Assembly: GCA_937925335.1 (NCBI GenBank)
Contig: CALEWY010000039.1
Coordinates: forward strand, 1-64,000
DNA from: an uncultured Acidimicrobiales bacterium
GTDB lineage: Bacteria; Actinomycetota; Acidimicrobiia; Acidimicrobiales; SZUA-35
Reading direction: 5' to 3'
DNA length: 64,000 nt
In this document: positions 8,145-18,029 of the stretch, piece after piece
Position numbering within the stretch: position 1 is the first letter of the stretch
Layout: every line of letters begins with the position of its first letter
The notes under the pieces: model-generated
Told to the model about the DNA's origin: nothing
Seen by the model: only the letters and a program-made list of their open reading frames with translations
Databases searched by the model: none
Made by a program: the position numbers and the translations under genes

Positions 8145-10127
8145 TTACCCCTTGGCTTGGCGCTTCTTGTTCTTCGGACGCGGCTTGCCGGAGCGCTTGG
8201 TCGACTTGTCGGAGCCACCGGCTTTCGACTTGGCGCGTCCTCCGCCGCCCTGGCCACCACGGCCACGTCCAGCGCCGCCCTGACCTGGACGACCGCCACG
8301 ACCTCGGCCCGGTCCGGACGACTTCGAGGTCGATGGCCACCACTCGGGACCGTCGCCGTCTTCGGACTTGGCATCGTTCGACGATGAGTCGTTGCGAGCG
8401 CGATCGTTGCGCGGATGATCAGCACGAGCGCGTTCGCGCCGGCTCAACTCGTTTTGCACCTTCTCGTGACGGTCACCACTCGATGACCCACCGCCGGATG
8501 ACCCACCCGAACGAGACGAGCGGTCATCGGTGCGCGAGCGCCCGGTGTTCGAGGGTCCAGCGCTGCCTGATCGAGAACCGCCTGATCGAGCACTGCCTGA
8601 TCGAGAACTGGCCGATCCAGAACTCGAACGCTCCGACCGGTCCCGTCGGGGCCGCTCGTCCCGATCGCGGCTGGATCGATCACCACTGGGTCGATCACTA
8701 CTGGGCCGATCTTGGCGCGGTCGGTCAGTTGAACTGTCGTTTCTCGATGGACGCTCGTCTCGACCGCCACCATCACGGCCAGCACTGTCTCGACCAGCAC
8801 CATCACGGCCAGCACTGTCTCGACCAGCACCGTCACGACCGCGGCCACTTCGAGCCGAACCACCGGAACGGTTCTTGTTCGCGTGCTTGTTCTTGTTGGC
8901 GTGCTTGTTGGTTCCGCCGGGGCGCTCGTCGACCCAGGAGGGAACTTCACGAACCGTGAGTTGGGGCATTGGCTCGAACTCGAACGGCGGAAGACCGACT
9001 TGCTTACCGAGCTTCTTGACGACACCCTTCTGGTCGCTGTTCACCATGGACACGACCACGCCAGCAGCACCGGCTCGCGCCGTACGGCCCGAGCGATGGA
9101 TGTAGTCCTTGTGATCGGCTGGCGGGTCGTAGTGAATGACACAACCAACACCGTCGACGTGGATGCCGCGAGCGGCGACGTCGGTGGCCACGAGGGCCTG
9201 CACCTTGTTGTTTGTGAATGAGTGCAGAGCCGAGTCGCGCTGGTTCTGCGAGCGACCGCCGTGGATCCAACCGGCCTTCACGCCGGCACGCTTGAGCTGA
9301 CGAGCGACTCGGTCAACGCCGTGACGGGTACGACAGAAGATCATGGTCGGGCCGTACTGGTCGACGAGATCAGCGGCGAGGCCGATCTTCTTTTCCTTGA
9401 CGGAAAGAATGAAGCGATGCTCCACCGCGGAGAGGTCGGGTTCGACCTCACCAACCTCGTGGGTGACCGGATCGGTCTGATAGCTCTTGGTGAGGGTTTT
9501 GACCTCGGGACCCAGCGTCGCGGAGAACAAGACGGTCTGTCGCTTGGTAGCGGTGAGATCAAGGATGGCGCGAACGGCGGGCAAGAAGCCCATGTCAGCC
9601 ATGCGATCAGCCTCATCGACAACAACCTGGTCGACCTCGTTGAGCGAGACTTCACCCTGATTGATCAAGTCCTGCAGACGACCCGGGCAAGCGACGATCA
9701 AATCGGCACCCCCGCGAAGACCCTTGAGCTGAGCACCGAATCCGACACCGCCGTAGATGGCGAGGATGGTGCGGTCGACGGCCTTAGCGAGTGGCTCGAG
9801 CTCGCGACGGATCTGCTCGGCGAGTTCACGAGTCGGCGAAAGAATGAGGCCGCGTGGGCGACGGGCCTTCGCTTTTCCAAGCTGGGAGATGAGGGGAACA
9901 CCAAAGGCGAGCGTTTTGCCCGAACCGGTTGGTGCACGACCGAGCACATCACGCCCGGCGAGTGCATCGGGCACCGTGGCGGCCTGGATATCGAATGGCG
10001 CTTTGATGCCTTGGCGAGCGAGCGCGTCGGCGACGGGCGCGGGGACGCCGAGTTCTGAAAACGTGGGGGCAGCGCCAGTGGGCGCAGCGCCATCCACAGC
10101 CGCGGAAGCGGAGGAGGGGGATGACAT
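8145..10127 (-). CDS. DEAD-box RNA helicase with long Arg/Gly/Ser/Asp-rich tail
   Basis: APTGSGKTLAF, PTRELAEQIRREL, VVDEADRMADMGFLP, SAT, HRSGRTARAG; start at MSSPSSASAAV. Confidence 0.94.
   Translation of the reverse strand: MSSPSSASAAVDGAAPTGAAPTFSELGVPAPVADALARQGIKAPFDIQAATVPDALAGRDVLGRAPTGSGKTLAFGVPLISQLGKAKARRPRGLILSPTRELAEQIRRELEPLAKAVDRTILAIYGGVGFGAQLKGLRGGADLIVACPGRLQDLINQGEVSLNEVDQVVVDEADRMADMGFLPAVRAILDLTATKRQTVLFSATLGPEVKTLTKSYQTDPVTHEVGEVEPDLSAVEHRFILSVKEKKIGLAADLVDQYGPTMIFCRTRHGVDRVARQLKRAGVKAGWIHGGRSQNQRDSALHSFTNNKVQALVATDVAARGIHVDGVGCVIHYDPPADHKDYIHRSGRTARAGAAGVVVSMVNSDQKGVVKKLGKQVGLPPFEFEPMPQLTVREVPSWVDERPGGTNKHANKNKHANKNRSGGSARSGRGRDGAGRDSAGRDGAGRDSAGRDGGGRDERPSRNDSSTDRPRQDRPSSDRPSGDRSSRDRDERPRRDRSERSSSGSASSRSGSARSGGSRSGSAGPSNTGRSRTDDRSSRSGGSSGGGSSSGDRHEKVQNELSRRERARADHPRNDRARNDSSSNDAKSEDGDGPEWWPSTSKSSGPGRGRGGRPGQGGAGRGRGGQGGGGRAKSKAGGSDKSTKRSGKPRPKNKKRQAKG
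8566..8625. repeat. 15-bp tandem repeat inside the helicase tail
   Basis: CCTGATCGAGAACCG / CCTGATCGAGCACTG / CCTGATCGAGAACTG / degenerate fourth unit. Confidence 0.7.
8761..8840. repeat. 30-bp tandem repeat inside the helicase tail
   Basis: CGACCRSCACCATCACGGCCAGCACTGTCT repeated about 2.6 times; encodes GRDSAGRDGA repeats. Confidence 0.75.
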
Positions 10128-10359
10128 ATTCGGACTTTCCTGTCGGGCCCAAACCCCGGATTGGGCACGAGCAATCATCCAACAGTAGCGGCCGACACCT
10201 CAAAGAGCGCTCGTGTGACCACCGACCGCGCCGCCGCGCACTCGAAGCCGGCGACCCAGCGGCGCAAACGACCAGGTCGAGCCTTCTCAGCCTTTTGGCT
10301 GAGCGAGCGATGGCCATCGGTTGGATGGCTGGCGCCCACAACCGCTTCATGATCGTCGA

Positions 10360-10824
10360 ATGACCGATCAACCACGTCCCTTCCTTCCGCCACGCTGGGT
10401 TATCCGTGCGGCGTGGCGAGTTCACCGTCGCCTCTATGCGCTGAGCGGCAAACGGTTCGGACTGCGACTCCCCAAGCCTGACCAGGAAGGGCTCATGCGG
10501 GTGATCGCAACGGGTCGACACTCGGGTGAGGACCGGGCGGTCATGCTCGCCTATCTCACCGACGGGCCGAACCTCATCACGATGGCGATGAACGGATGGG
10601 GTGAAGGCGAACCGTCGTGGTGGCTCAATCTGCAGGCACACCCCGAAGCGATCGCGGAGTTGCGAGATCGCACCATCACGATCACCGCCCGAGCGGCGAC
10701 GCCCGCCGAACACGAGCGCCACTGGGAGCACTACCGAACGGTCACGCCCAAACTCGATGCCTACGCAGCCAACCGCTCAACCGCCACCACGATGATCGTG
10801 CTCGAGCCGGTCGATGCGAGCTGA
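10360..10824 (+). CDS. nitroreductase family deazaflavin-dependent oxidoreductase (DUF385-like)
   Basis: TGRHSGEDRAVMLAYLTDGPNLITMAMNGWGEGEPSWWLNLQAHPEA typical of the F420-binding family. Confidence 0.85.
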   Translation: MTDQPRPFLPPRWVIRAAWRVHRRLYALSGKRFGLRLPKPDQEGLMRVIATGRHSGEDRAVMLAYLTDGPNLITMAMNGWGEGEPSWWLNLQAHPEAIAELRDRTITITARAATPAEHERHWEHYRTVTPKLDAYAANRSTATTMIVLEPVDAS

Positions 10825-10907
10825 CGAACGAGGGGCTGACAACCGGTCACGTTCCGGCCTCAGCGGCACCATTGCGAACGTTCATGGCCCGGGCACGAGA
10901 GCGAGGA

Positions 10908-12689
10908 CTAAGGCTGGCCCCGTTGCCAGGCATCGAAGAGCGCGGCGTAGTGGCCACCGGCTGCGACGAGGTCGTCGTGTGTGCCGATCTCAGCGATTCC
11001 ACCCTCGTCGATCACCGCGACTCGATCGCATCGCTGCGACGTGGAGAGACGGTGGGCGATCGCGATCACCGTGCGATCGGTCATCAACTCTTCGAGCGCC
11101 CCCTCCACGATCAGCTCGGTGCCTGGGTCGAGGCTCGAGGTGGCTTCGTCGAGCACCAGCACAGCCGGATCAGCGAGCGCGGCCCGGGCCAGCGATACGA
11201 GCTGGCGTTCGCCGGCCGACAACCGCGCCCCACCCTCACGAACCTCGGTGTGGAGTCCGTTCTCGAACCCCTCGATGCGCCCGAGCACACCGATGCGATC
11301 GAGTGCGTCGCGCACCTCGTCGTCGGACGCATCAGGTTTGGCAATCCGAATGTTGTCGGCGACGGTGCCGGTGAAGAGGTGGCCCTCTTGAGGAACGACG
11401 AGCACCCGATCACGCAGCTCACGTCCGGTCGCAGACCGCAGATCGACGCCATCGAAGCTGATCGAACCCTCGCTGGGGTCGTACAGCCGGGCGATCAGTT
11501 TCGCGAGCGTTGACTTGCCGGCACCCGTCGGGCCGACGAAGGCGATCCGTTCGCCAGCGCCGACGGTGAGGTCGACGTTGCTCAACACCCTGGGGCCGTC
11601 GCCGTAGGAGAACGACAAGTTTGAGACGTCGATCTCACCTGCCGGGGAAAGCGACTGCGGCTCATCGGGGTCGGGAACCTCGATGGGTTCGTCGATCAGT
11701 TCGTACAGCTTCGAAAGTGAGGCGGTGGCGGATTGCACGAGGTTGAACAGCTGGCTGAGCTGTTGCACGGGTTCGAACATGCCCTGCAGCAACAAAACGA
11801 AGGCCACGACCGTGCCGATCGACAGTTCGCCCGAACGCACCCACCAGCCGCCGATGCCGATCGCTGCCGCCGTGGTGATCGTGCCGGCCATCTCGATGAT
11901 CGGGAGGTACCAAGCAGCAACCTTCACCGAATCCATGTGCGAGCGGTAAAGCGAGTCGTTGGTCCTCGAAAAGCGCGAGGCCTCGAGTTCTTCTCGACCG
12001 AACGCCTGCACGATCCGCACGCCAGCGATGCCCTCTTGCAGAGCCGACAGCGTCAGACCGATCCGGTCGCGAACGACGAGGTAGGCCCGATTCGAATCGC
12101 GTTGGAACTTCACCGATGCCAGCGCAACGATCGGCACCGAGATCAAGCAGACGAGCAGCAGGCGACCGCTGAGAAAACCGAGCGCAACGATCGTTCCGAT
12201 CAGCTGCAAGAGCGCGCCGGTGAACATCAACAAACCGAATTGGACCAGCTCGGAGAGCGAGTCGATATCGGACGTCATACGCGAAACGAGCACGCCCGAC
12301 TTGTTGCGGTCATAGAAGCCGAGGGCTTGGCGCAAGAGACGGTCGAAGACCCGAATCCGCATGTCACGCAGGAAACTCTCACCAACGCTGGCGAGCGTGA
12401 CGATGGCGCTGCGGTAGAGCACGTAGCCGAGGAGCGCGGCTGCGAGATACGCAACGACCGATTCGAAGAGAACGCCCGAATCGCCAACCCGGATGCCGTC
12501 GTCGAGCGCCCGCCGAACCAGGAACGGGCCAGCGAGGATCGTTCCGGTCCACGCGACAAGCAAGAAGAACGCACGGATGCCAAGGCGCCTGTAGGGCGCG
12601 GCGAGCCGAGCCGTTCGGGCGAGAACCGCTCCCGTTGCGGTCAGGTCGAGACGATCCTCTTCGGTGACACCACCTTGAAGCCAACCCAT
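10908..12689 (-). CDS. ABC transporter, fused permease/ATPase (half-transporter 2)
   Basis: GPTGAGKST Walker A, LSAGERQLVSLARAAL signature, VLVLDEATSSLD Walker B; N-terminal TM domain. Confidence 0.94.
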   Translation of the reverse strand: MGWLQGGVTEEDRLDLTATGAVLARTARLAAPYRRLGIRAFFLLVAWTGTILAGPFLVRRALDDGIRVGDSGVLFESVVAYLAAALLGYVLYRSAIVTLASVGESFLRDMRIRVFDRLLRQALGFYDRNKSGVLVSRMTSDIDSLSELVQFGLLMFTGALLQLIGTIVALGFLSGRLLLVCLISVPIVALASVKFQRDSNRAYLVVRDRIGLTLSALQEGIAGVRIVQAFGREELEASRFSRTNDSLYRSHMDSVKVAAWYLPIIEMAGTITTAAAIGIGGWWVRSGELSIGTVVAFVLLLQGMFEPVQQLSQLFNLVQSATASLSKLYELIDEPIEVPDPDEPQSLSPAGEIDVSNLSFSYGDGPRVLSNVDLTVGAGERIAFVGPTGAGKSTLAKLIARLYDPSEGSISFDGVDLRSATGRELRDRVLVVPQEGHLFTGTVADNIRIAKPDASDDEVRDALDRIGVLGRIEGFENGLHTEVREGGARLSAGERQLVSLARAALADPAVLVLDEATSSLDPGTELIVEGALEELMTDRTVIAIAHRLSTSQRCDRVAVIDEGGIAEIGTHDDLVAAGGHYAALFDAWQRGQP

Positions 12690-14545
12690 CAGCTGGCCCC
12701 TGCAGGCACTGGCGTGTCATCGGATTCACCAGCGTCGCTTGCCGCCAGGATCTCTCGGTAACGCTCGTTGGTGGCCAGCAGATCGGAGTGCGTGCCCTCA
12801 GCAACGATGCGGCCCTCGTCGAGCACAACAACCCGGTCGGCCAGTGAGATCGTGGCTGCCCGGTGCGCGATGACGATGGTGGTGCGTTTGGCCATCACCT
12901 CTTGCATCGCGTCGCGGATTTCGTGCTCTTTCGTGGGGTCGACCGCCGATGTGGCGTCGTCGAGGATCAGCACTCTTGGGTTCGCCAGGAGTGACCGGGC
13001 GATCGAGATGCGCTGCCGCTGGCCGCCTGAGAGCGAAAGACCTCGCTCCCCCAGTTGCGTGTCGAACCCGAGCTCGAAGTCTTCGATGAAGTCTCGAGCG
13101 CCGGCCAGTGTTGCTGCCTGGCGGACATCGTCCATCGAGGCGTCGGGGTCGGCGAACGCGATGTTTTCCCGGATGGTCCCGCTGAACAAGAACGTGTCTT
13201 CAAACACGAGCGATATCGCTCGACGCAGCTCCCGGCGCTCAAGTTCTCGCAGATCGATGCCGTCCAGAAGAATCGAGCCATCATCGACGTCGTAGAAACG
13301 CGGCGCGAGGCGGGCCACCGTGCTCTTGCCGCAACCCGTTGGGCCGACGATGGCGACGGACTCGCCCGCGTTGATCGTGAGATGGAAGTCGGTGAGCACG
13401 GGCGGACCCGAGCCGCCGGCGTAACCGAAGTGCACATGGTTGAACTCGATTCGGCCGACCGGAGAAGTGCGGGTGGCCTCGGGGAGCGCCGTGGGATGTG
13501 ATGGGTCGACGATCACCGGTGCGGTGTCGAGAACCTCGGCGATTCGATCGCCTGCTGCGATCGCTCGCTGCCATTGAGCAACCACCATGCCGAGCATGCG
13601 CAGTGGCTGGATCAGCATCAGGACGTAAAGGTTGAATCCAACGAGTTGACCGATCGTGAGTTGGTCGTCGATCACGAGCTGGCCGCCGTAGGCCAACACG
13701 ATGACGAGCCCGACGTTTGGCACCAGTTCGATTCCGGGCAGGTACCGAGCTCGAATTCGAGAGACCCGGATCGATTCGCGGTAAACGTCGTCGGCTTCGG
13801 TCACCAGCTTTTCGGCCTGGACACCCTCCGCTCCGAATCCCTTCACGACTCGCATGCCGGCAACCGTCTCTTCGACCACACCGGCAAGCTCTGCCGACTC
13901 CTTTTGCACAGCCAACACGGCCGGGTGGAGCTTCTCGGAGAACTTCTTGCCGAGCAGGTTCACCAGAGGAAGCCCGATGAGGGCAAGAAGCGCGAGCACG
14001 GGGTCGGTCAACAACATGACGACAGCGACCGCCACCACGATGAGGGCGTTTCCGGTCGTGATCGGCACCATCGTGACGACGTTCTGGAACTGTTGGAGAT
14101 CGGTATTGGCCCGGCTCATCAACTCACCGGTGGCGGTGACGTCGTGATAGGCGATGTGCAGCCGTTGGATGTGAGCAAACAGCCGGTCACGCGTGCGCGC
14201 CTCAACCCGCCGAGCATTCCGGAACGCCGTGTAGCGACGGAGCCCCAAGAAGATCCCGCTGAACATGCCAGCGATTGCAATGAAGAGCGACCAACGCCAG
14301 AGCGGATCCGTGCCTCGAATGCCTCGATCGATGCCCAGCTGAATCAGGCGGGGAACCGTGACTCGGAAGGCCGTCCAGCCAAGTGCTGCCCCCATTCCCA
14401 TGAGCAGGCCGAGGCGTTGGCGGCGAAGCGCATCAACCAGAAGGTGACGTCCCCGGGAGTTCGCTGGCGAACCGTCGATCGAGTCGCGCTCGTTTGAAGG
14501 TTCGGACGAACCGGTTGGTTCGTCCGATGGTTGTTGCCCGCTCAC
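12689..14545 (-). CDS. ABC transporter, fused permease/ATPase (half-transporter 1)
   Basis: GPTGCGKST, LSGGQRQRISIARSLL, VLILDDATSAVD; 1-nt overlap with the downstream half-transporter. Confidence 0.94.
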   Translation of the reverse strand: MSGQQPSDEPTGSSEPSNERDSIDGSPANSRGRHLLVDALRRQRLGLLMGMGAALGWTAFRVTVPRLIQLGIDRGIRGTDPLWRWSLFIAIAGMFSGIFLGLRRYTAFRNARRVEARTRDRLFAHIQRLHIAYHDVTATGELMSRANTDLQQFQNVVTMVPITTGNALIVVAVAVVMLLTDPVLALLALIGLPLVNLLGKKFSEKLHPAVLAVQKESAELAGVVEETVAGMRVVKGFGAEGVQAEKLVTEADDVYRESIRVSRIRARYLPGIELVPNVGLVIVLAYGGQLVIDDQLTIGQLVGFNLYVLMLIQPLRMLGMVVAQWQRAIAAGDRIAEVLDTAPVIVDPSHPTALPEATRTSPVGRIEFNHVHFGYAGGSGPPVLTDFHLTINAGESVAIVGPTGCGKSTVARLAPRFYDVDDGSILLDGIDLRELERRELRRAISLVFEDTFLFSGTIRENIAFADPDASMDDVRQAATLAGARDFIEDFELGFDTQLGERGLSLSGGQRQRISIARSLLANPRVLILDDATSAVDPTKEHEIRDAMQEVMAKRTTIVIAHRAATISLADRVVVLDEGRIVAEGTHSDLLATNERYREILAASDAGESDDTPVPAGAS

Positions 14546-14554
14546 CGTTCCTTC

Positions 14555-15907
14555 CTAGCCGACCGCGTCGAAAACCGCAGATTGATTCCGACCTCGATGG
14601 TTGCGTGGATCGATGGCGAGGACGAGCGCAACGACCGGCAACATCATGAGCAACAGAATCGCCGGCTGATAGGCCTCGAATCCGTCGCGGACGATGGCGA
14701 GTGCGAAAGGCCCGAGGGCCGACGTGATGACGCCAACAAAGGTCATCACACCCTGAATCGAGCCGAGGTGGGCGGTGCCGAACCAGTGCGGCAGCATCAC
14801 CGACGATGCCAGGCGAACCGTTCCACCTCCGGCGCCGAGCACCACGGCGTAGAGAACCACGATGAGCCCCGGTGCGACCGTCGCCGCGAGCAGGTGAGCC
14901 GTGATCAACAGGCCCATCGCCGCGGCCGGCAACCAACGGGTGCCATATCGCTGGCTGAACGAACCACCGATCAACCCAACGGCAACCGCACCAACAGCCT
15001 GGGGCAAGAACAGCGCCGCCGCCTCTTGTGCCTCGAGACCGGCCTCACCCAGCAGGTCGACCTGGTGAAAGTTCAGAGCGGTCGCCAACATGCTCGACGA
15101 CCCAACAGCCGTCGCGAGCATCCAGAACGAGCGGGTTCGGAGTGCTTCAGACCTCGTTGCGTGATGCGGGTCAATCGTCTCGACAGCGTCACCGGCGACA
15201 GCCGGTGGTGTCGCCTTACGGCGCGGCAGCTGAGCAAGCCCGAACCAGCCGAGCGGAACCACGGTGAGTGCGATCACCAGCGCGGCGACCCGCCACGCCG
15301 AGCGCCAACCAACGGCTTCGATGACAAGATCGAGTCCAAGTGGCACGGTCGCCATGAGCATGCCGGTGGCGGTTGCAAACATGCCGAGCGCGAAGGCTCG
15401 CCGCTTACTGAAGGCGAGCGACACGGTGACGCCTGCCGTCAACGAGAGCGCACCCTGACCAAACATTCGAATGCCGGCAAACCCGATCGCCAAGGTGACC
15501 ACACCACCGACAAAGGACATGTTGATCAGGGCGAGGGTGAATGCCACCCCGATGAGCACCTGAGCGAGCCGAACACCGCGCTGGTCGATGAACCGCCCGA
15601 CGAACGGCATGGCGAACCCACCGCACAGGGTGCCGATCAGATAGGTGAAACTGACGACCGGGCGAGTGATCTCGAGATCCTCAATGAAGTGGTCGATGAA
15701 GACCGAGACACCAATCGTCTGCCCCGGTCCGGTGAGAACAGCACTGAGCGCAGCAACACCAAGAACCATCCAGGCCCGACCCGACCGTTCGAGATCAGTC
15801 TCTACTGTTGGATCGACGGCTGTTGGATCGACGGCTGCTGTCGGCTCCGCACCGGGCACGTTCGACCGAGGGGGCGTTGGCCCGGTTGGCCGGACGGGGG
15901 TACTCAC
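14555..15907 (-). CDS. MFS transporter
   Basis: About 12 hydrophobic segments; VGRFIDQRGVRLAQVLIGVAF motif region. Confidence 0.88.
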   Translation of the reverse strand: MSTPVRPTGPTPPRSNVPGAEPTAAVDPTAVDPTVETDLERSGRAWMVLGVAALSAVLTGPGQTIGVSVFIDHFIEDLEITRPVVSFTYLIGTLCGGFAMPFVGRFIDQRGVRLAQVLIGVAFTLALINMSFVGGVVTLAIGFAGIRMFGQGALSLTAGVTVSLAFSKRRAFALGMFATATGMLMATVPLGLDLVIEAVGWRSAWRVAALVIALTVVPLGWFGLAQLPRRKATPPAVAGDAVETIDPHHATRSEALRTRSFWMLATAVGSSSMLATALNFHQVDLLGEAGLEAQEAAALFLPQAVGAVAVGLIGGSFSQRYGTRWLPAAAMGLLITAHLLAATVAPGLIVVLYAVVLGAGGGTVRLASSVMLPHWFGTAHLGSIQGVMTFVGVITSALGPFALAIVRDGFEAYQPAILLLMMLPVVALVLAIDPRNHRGRNQSAVFDAVG

Positions 15908-15927
15908 CGAGTGAGCCTACGAGCTGG

Positions 15928-16626
15928 CTAGGTCCGCTCGTAACGCCAACCGTCGGGGTCCATGATCAGCCGATGGCGCGGTCCTTCAGCGTCGCGATCG
16001 CTTTCGGCGTAACCAGCATCACCCTCCCAGGCAACGATCATGGGCTTGCCCACCATCGGCCGGGTTTCGAACCGGTCAGGCTCGTTCGCCCGAGCCCACG
16101 CCATCGCTGCGTCGACGGTGCCGTGTTGTTGCAGATCGTGCAGGGTGACCCAGGTCGGCGGAACGATCTCGATCTCGCCCGCATCTCGCTTGGCCAGTGC
16201 GTCAGCGGCGGACATCCACTGATGCTCCTTGATTTCACCGTCATCGATCGCCACGTCGCCCTCCGGGGCACGGGCAACAAAGAACCACGTCGAGAACCGG
16301 CGTCGAGGGCCGCCGCTCTTCATCGCTTCCTGCATCGGCGGAATCCAGTAGGACCACGATGCGAGGTCATCCTCGGTGAGGACGAGGCCTGCTTCCTCTT
16401 CGGTCTCGCGCACCGCAGCGCGCCGGGCCGACGCAAACGGATCGTCGGGATCGTTCTCCTCATCGTCGACCCGACCACCGGGAAAGACCCACATCCCGCC
16501 GAAGGCGATCTTCGAGTTGCGACGCAGCATCAACGTCTCGATGCCGTCGTCGGTGTCTCGAATGAGCAGCACCGTCGCAGCGGGGATCAGTTCAGAACTC
16601 ACGGGAACATCGGTTTGGTCAGCCAC
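15928..16626 (-). CDS. NUDIX hydrolase
   Basis: GGMWVFPGGRVDDEENDPDDPFASARRAAVRETEEEAGL (Nudix box with insertion). Confidence 0.88.
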   Translation of the reverse strand: MADQTDVPVSSELIPAATVLLIRDTDDGIETLMLRRNSKIAFGGMWVFPGGRVDDEENDPDDPFASARRAAVRETEEEAGLVLTEDDLASWSYWIPPMQEAMKSGGPRRRFSTWFFVARAPEGDVAIDDGEIKEHQWMSAADALAKRDAGEIEIVPPTWVTLHDLQQHGTVDAAMAWARANEPDRFETRPMVGKPMIVAWEGDAGYAESDRDAEGPRHRLIMDPDGWRYERT

Positions 16627-16645
16627 CGATGAAACCTAGACCGAA

Positions 16646-17440
16646 GTGCTTTCGAGACCGGAAACGAACCGCCCCCTCCCCCGCCGCGAACCAACCAGGC
16701 GGGATACTGACTCGGTGGGTCGCCGAGTGCTCGAAGTCATCCTTGCGCTCGTCGTCGGAGCGGTAGCGGTTGCGATCGTCTTTGGTGTCGTATCGAGGCG
16801 AGACGCAAGCACCCTTGATCAACGTGCCGATGATGCGGTGTTCGCAAACGAAGGGACGATCGCTCCTCCGACAACGCGTGCTCCCGCTGACGTCGATGCC
16901 TTCCTTCTCGCATGGCAAACGGCATTCGAGCTCGATGTGGTTGTCATCGGCCGAGAGGAAGTGCTTCGCGTCGACCCGGCTGGCGGGGTTGATCCGTTGA
17001 CGGTCGTTGGTGAGGTCACCGGAGAGATCGAGATTCGACGGGTGCGACTCGGCGATCGTCGAATCGAACAGATCGGCGAAGGCGCCCTCGTGACCGACGC
17101 GTTGGGGCAACGCTCGTGCGATCGGTACGGCATCGAGTTCTTGTGCACCGACCCGACGGTGACCCCGACGATCGAGCAAGAGCTCAGCGAATTCGTTGAG
17201 CGATTGGTCGGCGATGATCCGCCCTATGACCTCTTCGACGACGGAGGTGGCTGCTGGCGAGCGGTTGCGGTTGAACCTTCCCCGCTGGTGCGGTGGGGCC
17301 AGATCTCGATCTGGTGCTTCGACCCAGAAACGGGAGCGCTCGCCCGCACGGCGATCTGGAGGGGTGAAGACAAGGTGCAGCGCTTCCAAGCAACAGAGAT
17401 CCGCACCGACGTTGCCCCGCGCGATCTCGAGCCGCAGTAG
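16646..17440 (+). CDS. membrane-anchored protein of unknown function
   Basis: N-terminal TM VLEVILALVVGAVAVAIVFGVV, then a roughly 210-aa extracytoplasmic region. Confidence 0.65.
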   Translation: MLSRPETNRPLPRREPTRRDTDSVGRRVLEVILALVVGAVAVAIVFGVVSRRDASTLDQRADDAVFANEGTIAPPTTRAPADVDAFLLAWQTAFELDVVVIGREEVLRVDPAGGVDPLTVVGEVTGEIEIRRVRLGDRRIEQIGEGALVTDALGQRSCDRYGIEFLCTDPTVTPTIEQELSEFVERLVGDDPPYDLFDDGGGCWRAVAVEPSPLVRWGQISIWCFDPETGALARTAIWRGEDKVQRFQATEIRTDVAPRDLEPQ

Positions 17441-17485
17441 CCGCGCGACCTTGAGCCGCAGTAGCCGTCATCGCTCTTGTCCGGT

Positions 17486-17690
17486 CGCCCTGAGGGCTGC
17501 CTGAAAACGATAAAACCGCCCGTCAGGGCGGTGTACGAAGGGCGAGCGGAGAGTACCGAGCTCCGACACCCGAAGGTGTCGGTGGCGATGCGTGTGTGGA
17601 GGGAGTGGCACCCCCCGCTCATGTGCCCCGTATGAACCGGTGAGGGCGATGACCACCGGTGTGTGAATAGCATCGGCGAGCGTCTCAAAA
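17486..17690 (-). ncRNA. candidate structured RNA with intrinsic terminator and possible alternative pairing (unassigned, strand uncertain)
   Basis: CCGCCC/GGGCGG hairpin (17516-17531) with a U-rich tail when read on the minus strand; CCGACACC-CGAA-GGTGTCGG (17563-17582), a UUCG tetraloop on minus; ACCGGT..ACCGGT; CGATGC..GCATCG; competing CGCCCTGA (17486-17493)/TCAGGGCG (17523-17530). Confidence 0.4.
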
Positions 17691-17729
17691 GACTTGAGGG
17701 CGATTTTCAGATCTTTCGAAGGATTCTCG

Positions 17730-18017
17730 ATGCGTTTGGGCCATACGAACTCGCGAATGGGTAAGCCTGCTGGAAACCTGACCGCGGCTGTGCCGATCGT
17801 GGCCCAGGGCGAGTTCTTCCTCGGAGACGATCTCTTGCCGTTCCTCACCCTGGCGATCGGCGCAGCCCTTCTGTTTGGTACCGGAGCAGCGCTCATCCGC
17901 CCTCCGGCGAAGCGCCAAGATGGAGCCTTGGAGAAGCCTCCTCTCGGTCGCAGTCTGTTGCAGATGGGGATCGGGCTGGTCGCCACGGTCTGGGCGCTTG
18001 CGACGCTGTTGTCGTGA
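17730..18017 (+). CDS. small membrane protein of unknown function
   Basis: ATG at 17730 preceded by a GAAGGA Shine-Dalgarno-like sequence; two hydrophobic segments (LLPFLTLAIGAALLFGTGAALI, LLQMGIGLVATVWALATLL). Confidence 0.65.
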   Translation: MRLGHTNSRMGKPAGNLTAAVPIVAQGEFFLGDDLLPFLTLAIGAALLFGTGAALIRPPAKRQDGALEKPPLGRSLLQMGIGLVATVWALATLLS

Positions 18018-18029
18018 CCCCCGCATCAG

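Noticed and set aside
7493-8959. 488-aa plus-strand ORF across antiporter and helicase genes
   Set aside because: Spans two convincing minus-strand genes; low-complexity composition mirrors the helicase tail repeats.
11733-12761. 342-aa plus-strand ORF opposite ABC genes
   Set aside because: Antisense to two intact ABC ATPase/permease genes.
14531-15931. 466-aa plus-strand ORF opposite the MFS gene
   Set aside because: Antisense shadow with biased His/Arg/Gln composition and no family features.
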